NCBI RefSeq assembly: GCF_002303985.1
Contig: NW_019167826.1
Location: forward strand, 14,468,370-14,532,369
Length of the DNA stretch: 64,000 nt
Reading direction: 5' to 3'
Origin: Durio zibethinus
Lineage: Eukaryota > Streptophyta > Magnoliopsida > Malvales > Malvaceae
Shown: piece by piece, positions 36,352 through 49,000 of the stretch
How positions within the stretch are numbered: the first letter of the stretch is position 1
How the letters are laid out: each line of letters opens with the position of its first letter
The notes under the pieces: generated by a model
What the model saw: the letters and a program-made list of their open reading frames with translations, nothing else
What the model was told of the DNA's origin: nothing
The model's database searches: none
Made by a program: the position numbers and the translations under genes

Positions 36352-36950
36352 AGTTTGAGCCACGGTGCACATGCTGGGCTCGGGCATGTGCTGGTGCCGC
36401 ATTTTTTTCACCCGGGGCACCATCGCCGGAGCATCGTCGGAGAGCCTAACCGGCGGCATTGGGGGTTCCGACGATTGGGGGGCCGGGGGGTGTGCGCACA
36501 TGATGTGCGATGGCTGCTTGTACTTGGCCTTTATATTGGGCCCCTATCCCTCATAAAACCTCAAGAACTCACACCCCCTTAAAGAGCATTTGAGATTTTA
36601 TAAGTTTGCTGCCAGTAGCCATTAAAGTGTCTGAAATGGGGACACTTTTTTCAAACGGTCACAAAATCTTCTCCACTTCGAGTTTTTAGCTGAATTGTTT
36701 TGTGCATGCCAACAAAAATACAAGGATCACCTCTACCAAATTTAAGGACAAAACTCTTTCTAAAAAAATTTTAAAAAATCTCGAACCACAAATAGTTTCA
36801 AAAATCGTGAAAAATAGAAAACGGGTCGCCTTGCCACGAAACTTCACATGAACGCTTAGGGGACCATTGTATGAATTTACAAGCCATAAAAATGGCATTG
36901 GCATGGCAGAAATATGAAGATGTGCTTGAACCCACCTACCACCCATTCGA
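36352..36950 (+). repeat. L module copy 12 (complete)
   Basis: Followed by a full monomer tail and doubled 26-bp subrepeat, so the L plus tail unit is about 718 bp (36352-37069). Confidence 0.92.
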
Positions 36951-38442
36951 TCCCCGGCTTGCGCATCCTGCCTCTCTAGTTGACTGAGCGTTCGCACGTC
37001 GTTTCATGGGTTGACTTAGGCAGACGGAGTTCATCCCCAGTCTAAGCATACAGAGTTCATTCCCAATCTAAGATCGGACCGAACTGAGGGTTACGGTAGC
37101 AGGATCGGCAGCACGCAAGGGGGACCGAGCCGATCCCTAGCTTGCGCATTCTGCCTCTCCGGCCGGTTGAGCGCCCGCACGCCTGTTTCATGGGTTGGCT
37201 TAGGCATAGGGAGTTCATTCCATGTCTAAGCCCAAGCCGGACCGAGGGCTGTGGCAGCGGGACCGATAGCACGTAGAGGGGGACTAGGCCGATCCCCAGC
37301 TTGCGCATTATGCCTCTCCGGTCGGCTCAGTGCCCGCACGCTCATTTCATGGGTTGACTTAGGCATACGAAGTTCATTCCTAGGCTAAGATCGGACCGGA
37401 CCAAGGGTTGCGGTAGTAGGATCGACAGCACGCAGGGGGGATCGGGTCGGTCCCCGATTTGTGCATTCTGCCTCTCCGACTGGCTGAGTACCCGCACGCT
37501 CATTTCATGGGTTGGCTTAGGCATACGGAGTTCATTCCATGTCTAAGCATATGGAGTTCATTCACAGTCTAAGATCAGATCGGATCGAGGGTTGCAGCAG
37601 CAGGACCAACAGCAGGATCGACAGCATACAGGAGGGGATTGGGCCGATCCTTTACTTGCATATTCTGCCCCTCCGACCGGCTTAGCGTCCGCACGCTGGT
37701 TTCGTGGGTTGGCTTAGGCATACAGAGTTCATTCCATGTCTAAGCCCCAGTTGGATCGAGGGTTGTGGCAGCAGGACCGATAGCGGGATCAACAGCACGC
37801 AGAGGGGGATCGGGCTGATCCTCGGCTTGTGCATTATCCCTCTCCGACCGGCTGAGCGAACGTACGCTCGTTTCATGGGTTGACTTAGGCATACGGAGTT
37901 CATCCCCAGTCTAAGCATACGGAGTTCATTCCCAGTCTAAGATCGGACGGGACCAAGGGTTGCGGCAGCAAGATCGACAGCACGCAGGGGGGATCGAGCT
38001 GATCCCCGGCTTGCGCATTCTGCCTCTCCGACCGGTTGAGCACCTGCACTCCCGTTTCGTGGGTTGGCTTAGGCATAAGGAGTTCATTCCATGTCTAAAC
38101 CCCAGTCGGACTGAGGGTTATGGCAGCGGGACTGGCAGCATGCAGAGGGTGACCAGGCCAATACCCGGCTTGCGCATTATGCCTCTTCAGCCGGCTCAGC
38201 ACCCGTACGCTCGTTTCGTGTGTTGACTTATGCATACGTAGTTCATTCCCAGTCTAGGATCAGATCGAACAAAGGGTTGTGGCAACAGGATTGACAGCAC
38301 GTTGGGGGGACCGGGTCGATCCCCGGCTTGCGCATTCTACCTCTCTGGCCGGCTAAACGCCCACACGCTCGTTTCGTGGGTTGGCTTAGGCATACGGAGT
38401 TCATTCCATGTCTAAGCATACGGAGTTCATTCCCAGTTTAAG

Positions 38443-39039
38443 ATTTTGAGCCCCGGTGCACATGCTGGGCTTGGGCATGTGCTGTTCCGCATTTTTTTCG
38501 CCCGGGGCACCATCATCGGAGCATCGCCAGAGAGCCTAACCGACGACATTGGGGGTTCCGACGATTGGGGGGGTGGGGGGTGTGCGCACATGATGTGCGA
38601 TGGGTGCTGGTACTTGGCCCTTATATTGGCCCCCTATCCCTCATCAAACCTCGAGAACTCACACTCCCTTAAAGAGCATTTGAGATTTTATAGGTTTGCT
38701 GCCAGTAGCCATTAAAGTGTCTGAAATGGGGACACTTTTTTCAAACGGTCACAAAATCTTTTCCACTTAGAGTTTTTAGCTGAATGTTTTTGTGCATGCC
38801 AAAAAATATACAAGGATCACCTCTACGAAATTTGGGGACAAAAATGTTTCTAAAAAAATTTTAAAAAATCCCGAACCATAAAAAGTTTCCACAATCATGA
38901 AAAATTGAAAACGGGTCGTCTTGCCACGAAACTTCACATGAGGGCTTAGGGGACCATTGTATGAATTTACAAGCCAAAAAATAGCATTGGCGTGGCAGAA
39001 ATATGAGGATGTGCTTGAACCCACTTACCACCCATTCGA
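38443..39039 (+). repeat. L module copy 13 (twin of copy 18)
   Basis: Private variants shared only with 45443-46010: gctgttccgc (lost gtg), cactccctta, cttttccact/gct, acgaaatttggggac, aaaaatgtttc, gttaccacccattcgatcccctg-type end. Confidence 0.92.
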
Positions 39040-39188
39040 TCCCCTGCTTGCGCATCCTGCCTATCTGGTTGGCTGAGCGCCCGCACGTTCATTTTGTGGG
39101 TTGACTTAGGCATACAAAGTTCATCCCCAGTTTAAGCATACAGAGTTCATTCCATATCTAACCATACAGAGTTCATTCCCAGTCTAAG

Positions 39189-39789
39189 ATTTTGAGCCAC
39201 GGTGCACATGCTGGGCTCGAGCATGTGCTGGTGCCACATTTTTTTTTGCCCGGGGTACCATCGTCGGAGCATCGCCGAAGAGCCTAATCGACGGCATTGG
39301 GGATTCCAACGATTGGGGGGGCCGGGGGGTGTGCCCACATGATGTGCGATGGGTGCTGGTACTTTTCCCTTATATTGGCCCCCTATCCCTCATCAAACCT
39401 TGAGAACTCACACCCCCTTTAAGAGCATTTGAGATTTTATAGGTTTGCTGCCAGTAGCCATTAAAGTGTCTGAAATGGGGATACTTTTTTCAAATGGTCA
39501 CAAAATCTTCTGCACTTCGAGTTTTTAGCTGAATTTTTTTGAGCATGCCAACAAAAATACAAGGATCACCTCTAGCAAATTTGGGGACAAAAATCTTTCT
39601 AAAATAATTTTAAAAAATCCCAAACCATAAAAAGTTTCAAAATTTGTGAAAAATAAAAAATGGGTTGTCTTGCCATGAAACTTAACATGAAGGCTTACGG
39701 GACCATTGTATGAATTTACAAGCCATAAAAATGGCATTGGCATGGATGAAATATGAAGATGTGCTTGAACCCACCTACTACCCGTTCGA
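39189..39789 (+). repeat. L module copy 14 (complete)
   Basis: Only 149 bp after copy 13, so two L modules are separated by less than one monomer. It carries an 8-9 T run (cattttttttttgcc region). Confidence 0.9.
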
Positions 39790-41283
39790 TCCCTGGCTTG
39801 CGCATCCTGCCTCTCTGGTCGGCTGTGTGCCCACACGCTCGTTTCGCGTGTTAACTTAGGCATACGGAGTTCATCCCTGATCTAAGCATACGAAGTTCAT
39901 TCCCAGTCTAAGATCGGACCAGACCGAGGGTTGTGGCAGCAGGATCGACAATAGGCAGGAGGGATCGGGCCGATCCCAGGCTTGCGCATTCTGCCTCTCC
40001 GGCTGAGCGCCCGCATGCCCGTTTCGTGGGTTGGCATAGGCATAGGGAGTTCATTCCATGTCTAAGCCCCAACCGGACCGAGGGTTGTGGTAGCGGGATC
40101 GACAGCACGCAGAAGGGTACCGGGCCGACCCCCGACTTTCGTATTTTGCCTCTTCGACCAGCTCAGCGCCCGCACACTCATTTCGTGTGTTGACTTAGGC
40201 ATACGATGTTCATTCCCAATTTAAGATCGGACTAGACTGATGGTTGTGGTAGCAGGATCAACATGACACAGGGAGGGATTGGGTCGATCCTCGGCTTGCA
40301 CATTCTGCCTCTTCGACCGGCTGAGTGCATGCACGCACGCTCGTTTCATGGGTTGGCTTAGGCATATGGAGTTCATTCCATGTCTAAGCATACGGAGTTC
40401 ATTCCCCAATCTAAGATCGGATCAGACCGAGAGTTGCGGCAGTAGGACCAGCAGTAGGATCGACAGCACATAGGGGGGACCGAGCCAATCCGCGGCTTAC
40501 GCATTCTGCCTCTTCAACCAGCTGAGTGCCCGCACGCTCGTTTCGTGGGTTGGCTTAGGCATACAGAGTTCATTCCATGTCTAAGCCCTAGCCAAACTGA
40601 GGGTTGTGGCAGCAGGACCAACAGCGGGATCGACAGCACGTAGAGGGGGACTGGGCTGATCCTCGGCTTGCGCATTATGCCTCTTCGGCTGACTGAATGC
40701 CCGCACGCTCGTTTCGTGGGTTGACTAAGGCATACGGAGTTCATCCCTAGTCTAAGCATACAGAGTTCATTCCCAGTCTAGGATCAGACCGGATCGAGGG
40801 TTACGGTAGCAGGATCGGTAGCACGCAGGGGGGACCAAGCCGATCCCTGGCTTGTGCATTCAGCCTCTCCGGCTGGCTGAGTGCTCGGACAACTGTTTCA
40901 TGGGTTGGCTTAGGCATAGGGAGTTCATTCCATGTCTAAGCCCCAGTCGAACCGAGGGTTGTAGCAACTGGACCAGCAGCATGTAGAGGGGGATCGGGGC
41001 GATCCTCGACTTCTGTAATATGCCTCTTCGGTCGGCTTAGTTCCCGCACGCTCGTTTCGGGGGTTGACTCCTGCATACAGAGTTCATTCCCAGTCTAAGA
41101 TCAGACTGGACCAAGGGTTGTGGCAGCAGGATTGACAGCACGTAAGGGGGACCAGGCCGATCCCCGGCTTGCGCATTCTGCCTCTCTGTCCTGCTGAGCG
41201 CCCGCACGCTCGTTTCGTGGGTTAGCTTAGGCATACGGAGTTCATTCCATGTCTAAGCATACGGAGTTCATTCCCAGTCTAAG

Positions 41284-41883
41284 ATTTTGAGGCCGGTGCA
41301 CATGCTGGGCTCAGGCATGTGCTGGTGCCTCATTTTTTTAGCCGGAGGCACCATTACCGGAGCATCGTCGGAGAGCCTAACCGACGGCATTGGGGGTTCC
41401 AACGATTGGGGGGCCCAGGGGGTGTGCTCACATGATGTGCGATGGGTGCTGGTACTTGTCCCTTATATTGGCCCCATATCCCTCATCAAACCTCGAGAAC
41501 TCACACCCCCTTAAAGAGCATTTGAGATTTTATAGGTTTGCTGCCAGTAGCCATTAAAGTGTCTGAAATGGGGACACTTTTTTCAAACGGTCACAAAATC
41601 TTCTCCACTTCTAGTTTTTAGCTGAATTTTTTTGTGCATGCCAAAAAAAATACAAGGATCACCTCTACCAAATTAGGGGAGAAAACTCTTTCGAAAAAAA
41701 ATTTTAAAAAATCCCGAACCGTAAAAAGTTTCAAAAATTGTGAAAAATAGAAAACGGGTCATCTTACCATGAAACTTCACATGAAGGCTTAGGGGACCAT
41801 TGTATGAATTTACAAGCCATAAAATTGGCATTAGCATGGCAGAAATATGAAGATGTGCTTGAACCCACCTACCACCAGTTCGA
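41284..41883 (+). repeat. L module copy 15 (complete)
   Basis: Lost a few bases at the start (ttttgaggccggtgc). Otherwise full, with the palindrome changed to gctcacatgatgtgcg. Confidence 0.9.
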
Positions 41884-42507
41884 TCCTCGGCTTACGTATC
41901 CTGCCTCTCTGGTCGGCTGAGTGCTCGCATGCTTGTTTCATGGGTTGACTTTGGCATACGAAGTTCATCCCCAGTCTAAGCATATGAAGTTCATTCCTAG
42001 TCTAAGATCAGATCGGACCGAGGGTTACGGCAGTAGGATCGATAGCACGCAGGGGGATCGGGTCGATCCCCGACTTGCGCATTTTGCCTCCCCGGTTGGC
42101 TGAGTGCCCGCACGCCCATTTCATGGGTTAGCTTAGGCATAGGGAGTTCATTCCATGTCTAAGCCCCAACTGGACCGAGGGTTGTGGCAGCTAGACTGGC
42201 AGCACGCAGAGGTGGACCGGGCCAATCCCCAGTTTGCGCATTATGCCTCTTCGATCAGCTCAGCGCCCGCACGCTCGTTTCATGGGTTGACTTATGCATA
42301 CGGAGTTCATTCCCAGCCTAAGATCAGACTGGACCGAGGGTTGCAGTAGCAGGATTGATGGCAGACAGGGGGAAACCGAGCCGATCCCTAGCTTGCGCAT
42401 TCTGCCTCTTCGATTGGCTGAGCGCCCGTACACTTGTTTCATGAGTTGGCTTAGGCATACGGAGTTCATTCCATGTCTAAGCATACGGAGTTCATTCCCA
42501 GTTTAAG

Positions 42508-43091
42508 ATTTTGAGCCACGGTGCACATGCTGGGCTCAGGCATGTGCTGGTGCTATATTTTTTTGCCTGGGGCACCATCGTCGGAGCATCGTCGAAGCAT
42601 CGCCGGAGAGCCTAACCGACGGCATTGGGGGTTGCGACGATTGGGGGGCCGGGGGGTGTGGTACTTGGCCCTTATATTGGCCCCCTATCCCTCATCAAAC
42701 CTCAAAAACTCACACCCCCCTAAAGAGCATGTGAGATTTTATAGGTTTGCTGCCAGTAGCCATTAAAGTGTCTGAAATGGGGACACTTTTTTCAAACGAT
42801 CACAAAATCTTCTCCACTTTGATTTTTTAGTTGAATGTTTTTGTGCATGCCAACAAAAATACAAGGATCACCTCAACCAAATTTTGCAACAAAACGCTTT
42901 CTAAAAAATTTTTAAAAAATCCCGAACCGCAACAAGTTTAAAAAATCATGAAAAATAGAAAACGGGTCGTCTTGCCACGAAACCTCACATGAAGGCTTAG
43001 GGGACCATTGTATGAATTTACAAGCCATAAAAATAGCATTGGCATGGTAGAAATATGAAGATGTGCTTGAACCCACCTACCACTCGTTCGA
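42508..43091 (+). repeat. L module copy 16 (palindrome deleted)
   Basis: Reads ggggggtgtggtacttgg: about 25 bp holding the palindrome are gone, with gtg at the joint. Has an extra gcatcgtcgaa unit upstream. Confidence 0.9.
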
Positions 43092-43531
43092 TCCCCAGCT
43101 TGCGCATCTTGCCTCTCTTGTCGGCTGAGTGCCCACATGCTCATTTCGTGGGTTGACTTAGGCATACGGAGTTCATCCCCAGTCTCAACATACGGAGTTC
43201 ATTCCCATTTTAGGATCAGACTGGATCGAGGGTTGCGGCAGCAGGATCGGTAGCACGCAGGGGGGACCGGGCCAATCCCCGGCTTGCGTATTTTACCTCG
43301 CCAGTTGACTGAGCGCCCGCACGCCTGTTTCGTGGGTTGGCTTAGGCATAGGGAGTTCTTTCAATGTCTAAGCCCCAGCTAGACCGAGGGCTATGGCAGC
43401 AGGACCGGCAGCACGCAAAGGGGGACCGCGTCGTTCCCTAGCTTGCGCATTTTACCTCTCCAGTCGACTGAGCACCCGTACGCTCGTTTCGTGGGTTGGC
43501 TTAGGCATACGGAGTTCATTCCTAGTCTAAG

Positions 43532-44133
43532 ATTTTAAGCCACGGTGCACATGCTGGGCTCGGGCATGTGCTGGTGCCGCATTTTTTTTGCTCGGGGCAC
43601 CATTGCCGGAGCATCATCGGAGAGCCAAACGGACGGCATTGGGGGTTCCAACGATTGGGGGGGCCGAGGGGGTGTGCGCAAATGATGTGTGATGGGTGCT
43701 GGTGCTTGGCCCTTATATTGGCCCCCTATCCCTCATCAAACCTTCAGAACTCACACCCCCTTAAAGAGCATTTGAGATTTTATAGGTTTGCTGCCAGTAG
43801 CCATTAAAGTGTCTGAAATGGGGACACTTTTTTTGAAACGGTCACAAAATCTTCTCCACTTCAAGTTTTTAGCTGAATGTTTTTATGCATACCAGCAAAA
43901 ATACAGGGATCACCTCTACCAAATTTGGGGACAAAAATCTTTCTAAAAAAATTTAAAAAAATCCCGAACTGTAAAAAGTTTCAAAAATCATGAAAAATAG
44001 AAAACGGGTCGTCTTGCCATGAAACTTCACATGAAGGCTTAGGGGACCATTGTATGAATTTACAAGTACTAAAAATGGCATTGGCATGACAGAAATATGA
44101 AGATGTGCTTGAACCCACCTACCACCTGTTCGA
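43532..44133 (+). repeat. L module copy 17 (complete)
   Basis: Eight-T run, and the palindrome is eroded (gcgcaaatgatgtgtg). Confidence 0.9.
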
Positions 44134-45442
44134 TCCCCGGCTTGCGCATCCTACCTCTCTGGTCGGCTGAGCGCCCGTACGCTCATTTCATGGGTTCACT
44201 TAGGCATACGGAGTTCATCCCCAGTCTAAGCATATGAAGTTCATTCCCAGTCTAAGATTGGACCGGACCGAGGGTTGCAACAGCAGGATCGACAGCACGT
44301 AAGGGGGACCAGATCGATCCCTGACTTGCGCATTCTGCCTCTTCGGCTGGCTGAGTGCCCGCATGCCTGTTTCATGGGTTGGCTTAGGCATAGGGAGTTC
44401 ATTCCATGTCTAAGCCCCAGCCGGACCGAAGGTTGTGGCAGTGGGACCGACAGCATGCAAAGGGGGACCGGGCCAATCCCTGGCTTGCGCATTATGCCTC
44501 TCTGGTCAGCTCAGTGCCCGCACGCTCGTTTCATGGGTTAACTTAGGCATACGGAGTTCATTCACATTCTAAGATTGGACCAGACCGACGGTTGTGGTAG
44601 CAGGATTGACAACATGTAGGAGCGGACCAGGCCGATCCCCAGCTTATACATTCTGCCTCTCCGGTCGGCTGAGCACCCGCACGCCGTTTCGTGGGTAGGC
44701 TTAGGCATATGGAGTTCATCCCATGTCTAAGCCCCAGTCGGACTGAAGGTTGTGGCAGCAGGACCGGCAGCGGGAATGGCAGCACACAGAGGTGGACTGG
44801 GCTGATCCCCGACTTGCGCATTATGCCTCTCCAGCCGGCCTCTTCGATCGACTGAGCGCCCGCACGCTCATTTCATGGGTTGACTTAGGCATACGGAGTT
44901 CATCCCCAGTCTAAGCATACGGAGTTCATTCCCAGTCTAAGATCGAACCAGATCGAGGGTTGCAACAGTAGGATCGACAGCACGTAGGGGGACAGGGTCG
45001 ACCCCCGACTTGTGCATTCTGCCTCTCCGGCCGACTAAGTACCCGCACGTCCGTTTCTTGGGTTGGCTTAGGCATAGCGAGTTCATTCCATTTCTAAGCC
45101 CCAGCCAGACCGAGGGTTGTGGTAGCGGGATCGACAGCATGTAGAGGGGGACCGGGCTGATCCCTGGCTTGCGTATTATGCCTCTTCGGTCGGGTCAGCG
45201 CCTGCACGCTTGTTTCATTGGTTGACTTATGCATATGGAGTTCATTCCCAGTCTAAGATCGGACCGGACCGAGGGTTGCAGCAGCAGGATAGATAGCACG
45301 CAGAGGGGGACCAAGTCGATCCTCGGCTTGCGCATTCTACCTCTCTGGCCGGCTGAGCGCCCGCACGCTCGTTTCGTGGGTTGGCTTAGGCATACGGAGT
45401 TCATTCCATGTCTAAGCATACGGAGTTCATTCCCAGTTTAAA

Positions 45443-46010
45443 ATTTTGAGCCTCGGTGCACATGCTGGGCTTGGGCATGTGCTGTTCCGCATTTTTTTCA
45501 CCCGGGGCACCATCGTCGGAGCATCGCCAGAGAGCCTAACCGACATTGGGGTCCGGCGACATGATGTGCGATTGGTGCTGGTACTTGGCCCTTATATTGG
45601 CCCCCTATCCCTCATCAAACCTCGAGAACTCACACTCCCTTAAAGAGCATTTGAGATTTTATAGGTTTGCTGCCAGTAGCCATTAAAGTGTCTGAAATGG
45701 GGACACTTTTTTCAAACGGTCACAAAATCTTTTCCGCTTAGAGTTTTTAGCTGAATGTTTTTGTGCATGCCAAAAAATATACAAGGATCACCTCTACGAA
45801 ATTTGGGGACAAAAATGTTTCTAAAAAAATTTTAAAAAATCCCGAACCATAAAAAGTTTCCACAATCATGAAAAATTGAAAACGGGTCGTCTTGCCATGA
45901 AACTTCATATGAGGGCTTAGGGGACCATTGTATGAATTTACAAGCCAAAAAATAGCATTGGCGTGGCAGAAATATGAGGATGTGCTTGAACCCACTTACC
46001 ACCCATTCGA
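45443..46010 (+). repeat. L module copy 18 (twin of copy 13, G tract deleted)
   Basis: Same private variants as copy 13, but about 40 bp with the G tract and the left palindrome arm are missing (gacattggggtccggcgacatg). Confidence 0.92.
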
Positions 46011-47343
46011 TCCCCTGCTTACGCATCTTACCTATCTGGTTGGCTGAGCGCCGGCACGTTCATTTCGTGGGTTGACTTAGGCATACAAAGTTCATCCCCA
46101 GTCTAAGCATACAGAGTTCATTCCTAGTCCAAGATCAGATCGGACCAAGGGTTGCGACAGTAGGATCGACAGCACGTAGGGGGATCGGACCGATCCCTGG
46201 CTTGCGCATTTTGTCTCTCTGGTCGACTGTTTGCCCGCACCCCTGTTTCCTGGGTTGGCCTAGGCATAGGGAGTTCATTCCATGTCTAAGCCCCAGCCGG
46301 ACTGAGGGTTGTGGTAACGGGACCGGTAGCACGCAGAGGGGGATCGGGCCGATCCCCGGCTTGCGCATTATGCCTCTCCGACTGGCTCAGTGCCCCCACG
46401 CTCGTTTCATGGGTTGACCTAGGCATACTGAGTTCCTTCCCAGTCTAAGATCGAACCAGACCGAGGGTTGCAGTAGCAGGATCGATAGTATGCAGGGGGG
46501 ATCGGGCCGATCCCTGGCTTGCACATTCTACCTCTCCGGTCGGCTGAGTGCCCGTACGCTCGTTTCGTGGGTTGGTTTAGGCATACAGAGTTCATTCCAT
46601 GTCTAAGCCCCAACCGGATTGAGGGTTGTGGCAACATGACCGGTAATGGGATCGACAGTACGTAGAGGGGGACCAGGTTGATCCCTGGCTTGCTCATTAT
46701 GCCTCTCCGACCGGCCTCTCCGACCGGCTGAGCGCCCGCACGCTCGTTTTGTGGGTTGACTTATGCATTCAGAGTTCATCCCTAGTCTAAGCATACGGAG
46801 TTCATTCCCAGTCTAAGATCAGACCGGATCGAGGGTTGCGGCAGCAGGATCGGCAGCACGCAGGAGGGATCGGGCCGATCCCCAGGTTGCGCATTCTGCC
46901 TCTCCGACCGGCTGAGCGCCCGCTCGCCCGTTTCATGGGTTGGCTTCATAGAGAGTTCATTCCATGTCTAAGCCCTAGCCAGATTGAGGGTTGTGGCAGC
47001 GAGACCGGTGGCACGCAGAGGGGGACCGAGCTGATCCCCGGATTGCGTATTATGCCTCTTCGGTTGGCTCAGCGCCCGCACGCTCGTTTCGTGGGTTGAC
47101 TTATGCATACGAAGTTCATTCCCAGTTAAGATTGGACCGGATCGAGGGTTACAACAGCAGGATCGATAGCTCACAGGGGGGACCGTGCCGATCCCCAGTT
47201 TGTACATTCTGCTTCTTCGGTCGGCTGAGCACCCGCATGCTCGTTTCGTAGGTTGGCTTAGGCATACGGAGTTCATTCCATGTCTAAGCCCCAGCCAGAC
47301 CGAGGGTTGTGGTAGCAGGATCGGCAGCACCCAGAGGGGGACT

Positions 47344-47702
47344 GGCAATATCCCTAGAATAAAGGCTAAAATCATGGGATTATACAGACTACAATCAATC
47401 AGGATGCTAACTCTTGATTTTTAGTGTCAATCAAATATGCCAGGATGCTACTGCTGATCCTGCATGCTTCCAGAAGCTTCCCTTGCGTGTCCAGCACCTT
47501 GGGCCCTTCTGGATGTGGTGCGAGTGCTTGTATTCCAGGCCTTGGTCTCACGGGTTGGCCTGCAAGTTGGGCGGGCGTTCTGAACTCGTTTGCTAGGCTT
47601 TGCACGTAGATACGCACCAGCACGCCTGGTCTACGGGCCTCAAACTCTGGCTCACCTGCTGGTGTGCCTGATGTGCCTGGCGTGCCCGTCCATGGCGTAA
47701 CA
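47344..47702 (-). repeat. 3' LTR fragment of element C
   Basis: Matches about 5314-5673 of element A, so the ~263 bp on the far side (U5 side, TATA box included) are missing. Its inner end is TAACA where others have TGACA. The left junction falls at gggggactgg/caatatccc, with tgg shared by both partners. Confidence 0.9.
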
Positions 47703-47714
47703 TTCTCCCCCACC
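47703..47714 (-). other. Polypurine tract, element C
   Basis: Minus strand ggtgggggagaa directly before the 3' LTR fragment. Confidence 0.72.
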
Positions 47715-48060
47715 TGATTATGCAACACCCTCGTTGCATTTTCTGCATGGTACTACCTGATCTGGTCCCCGAACTGCCATAAGTCATCTACTAGTTCCCA
47801 GCTCACCTAACTGTCTGAAAGTCCCTTCCAACGCACCGAGTACTCTTGTCTTGGTTGATAGTTCTTCTGTCTTACCTCTCGGTCAGCTATGATGCCGTGG
47901 ACCTCTTTTTCATATGAGGCCCTTGCTCGCAATGGCGCACGGTTTGACTCTGCCCATCCTGGTTCTCCCTCATCCTCATGGAACGGCTTGAGCATGCTCA
48001 CATGGAACACCGGGTGTACCCTCAGCTTGGGTGGCATATCCAGCTTGTAGGCAACTTTGC
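47715..48060 (-). pseudogene. Chromodomain end of pol, element C
   Basis: The best-preserved chromodomain in the window: VHPVFHVSMLKPFHEDEGEP, then IIADREVRQKNYQPRQEYSVRWKGL uninterrupted in 47807-48037, including the glutamine that is a stop in A and B. It stops (TAG) after SDS. The C-terminal helix LWQFGDQIRQYHAENATRVLHN continues downstream in frame after the stop. Confidence 0.87.
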
Positions 48061-49000
48061 CTACCCTCTTGACTACTCAGAAAGGTCCCTCATACCTCTG
48101 GACTAGGCCTTTGTGCAGCCCCCTATAGTGCACAATGGGATGTAGCTTCACCAACCCCAAGTATCCAACCTAGAACTGCACATCCCGCCTATTCTGGTCT
48201 GCCCACTTCTTTGACCTCTTGGCCGCCTTGTGTAGACAAACTCTGGCCAAGTCAATTTGCTCCTACCATGCCTTGGCAAACTTGTATGCTACTGGATTCG
48301 GCCCTGTATAACCTGTAGCGATCGAACTAGGTGTTCGTGGTTGTTGCCCTGTCATAACCTCAAATGGGCTCTAGTTCGTTGCCTCGCTCCTTTGCAAGTT
48401 GTAGGAAAACTATGCAATATCTAGCAGCTTTGGCCAGTCCCTTTGTGTGGCACTCACATAGTGCCTGAGGTAGACCTCCAATAGTCCATTCACTTGTTCT
48501 GTCTGCCCATCAGTCTGCGGATGCATGCTGGTGGAAAAGTTCAAGTCTAACCCCAACAGCTTGAACAACTTAATCCAGAACCTGCCCGTGAAACGCCCGT
48601 TCTGATCACTAACAATGGTCTTCGGCACTCCCGAGTACTTAACCATGTTCTTCAGGAACAATCGAGCTGCCTCCTTGATTGGGCACTCCTTGGTTGCTGG
48701 AATGAAGATTCCATACATGGAAAACCTGTTCACCACTACCATGATGCTTCCAAACCCTTCTACTTTGGTTAGACCGACTATAAAGTCCAGAGAAACACTC
48801 TCCCATGGTCGCTCTGGCACTGGAAATGGCTCCAAGAGACCGTTTGGTTTCTTGAGCTCCACCTTGTCCTATTGGCACATAAGACAAGTCTTCACATAGG
48901 CCTCTACATCATCCCTCATGTGCGGCTAGTAGTACCGATCCTCGATCAGTGCCAAGGTACGACTCACTCTGGGGTGTCCAACCCACCTTGAATCATGGCA
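48061..49000 (-). pseudogene. Integrase, element C
   Basis: Open over 48410-48862 with Asp 1 in SLDFIVGLT, Asp 2 in IVSDQNGRF and Glu in DGQTEQ, so D-D35-E is retained. It ends where CAG of LLDIAQF is TAG. Substitutions such as VVVNRFSMYG (usual VDRFSKYG) suggest drift. The CLVC knuckle precedes it with a stop between. Confidence 0.9.

Larger units (their letters stand above)
13825..47343 (+). repeat. Satellite domain 2: 33.5 kb composite array with 18 L modules
   Basis: Head-to-tail ~158-bp monomers, no inversion seen. Alpha monomers carry aagatcgg, a cagggggga run, gcattctgcc, ggttggcttag and end ccatgtct. Beta monomers carry aagccccagccgg, cagaggggga, gcattatgcc, ggttgacttag and end cccagtct. 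Example spacings: 37070, 37228, 37387 and 37545 (158, 159, 158). Blocks of monomers lie between the L modules at 13825-15544, 15818-16166, 16628-17093, 17615-18079, 18680-20464, 21079-22712, 23235-26121, 26576-28457, 29000-29280, 29880-30503, 31102-33462, 34061-36351, 36951-38442, 39040-39188, 39790-41283, 41884-42507, 43092-43531, 44134-45442 and 46011-47343. Some monomers have a 15-18 bp expansion (aggaccagcagcaggatcg) or a doubled cctctccgaccggc. No gene or RNA gene was recognised. Confidence 0.93.

Noticed and set aside
13825..47343. Dozens of 60-135 codon open frames on both strands
   Set aside because: They are the same monomer read in different frames and strands, with no conserved domain or consistent start; treated as satellite.
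13825..47343. Regular repeats as a CRISPR array
   Set aside because: There are no short repeats separated by unique spacers; the units are contiguous 158-bp satellite monomers in a plant context.
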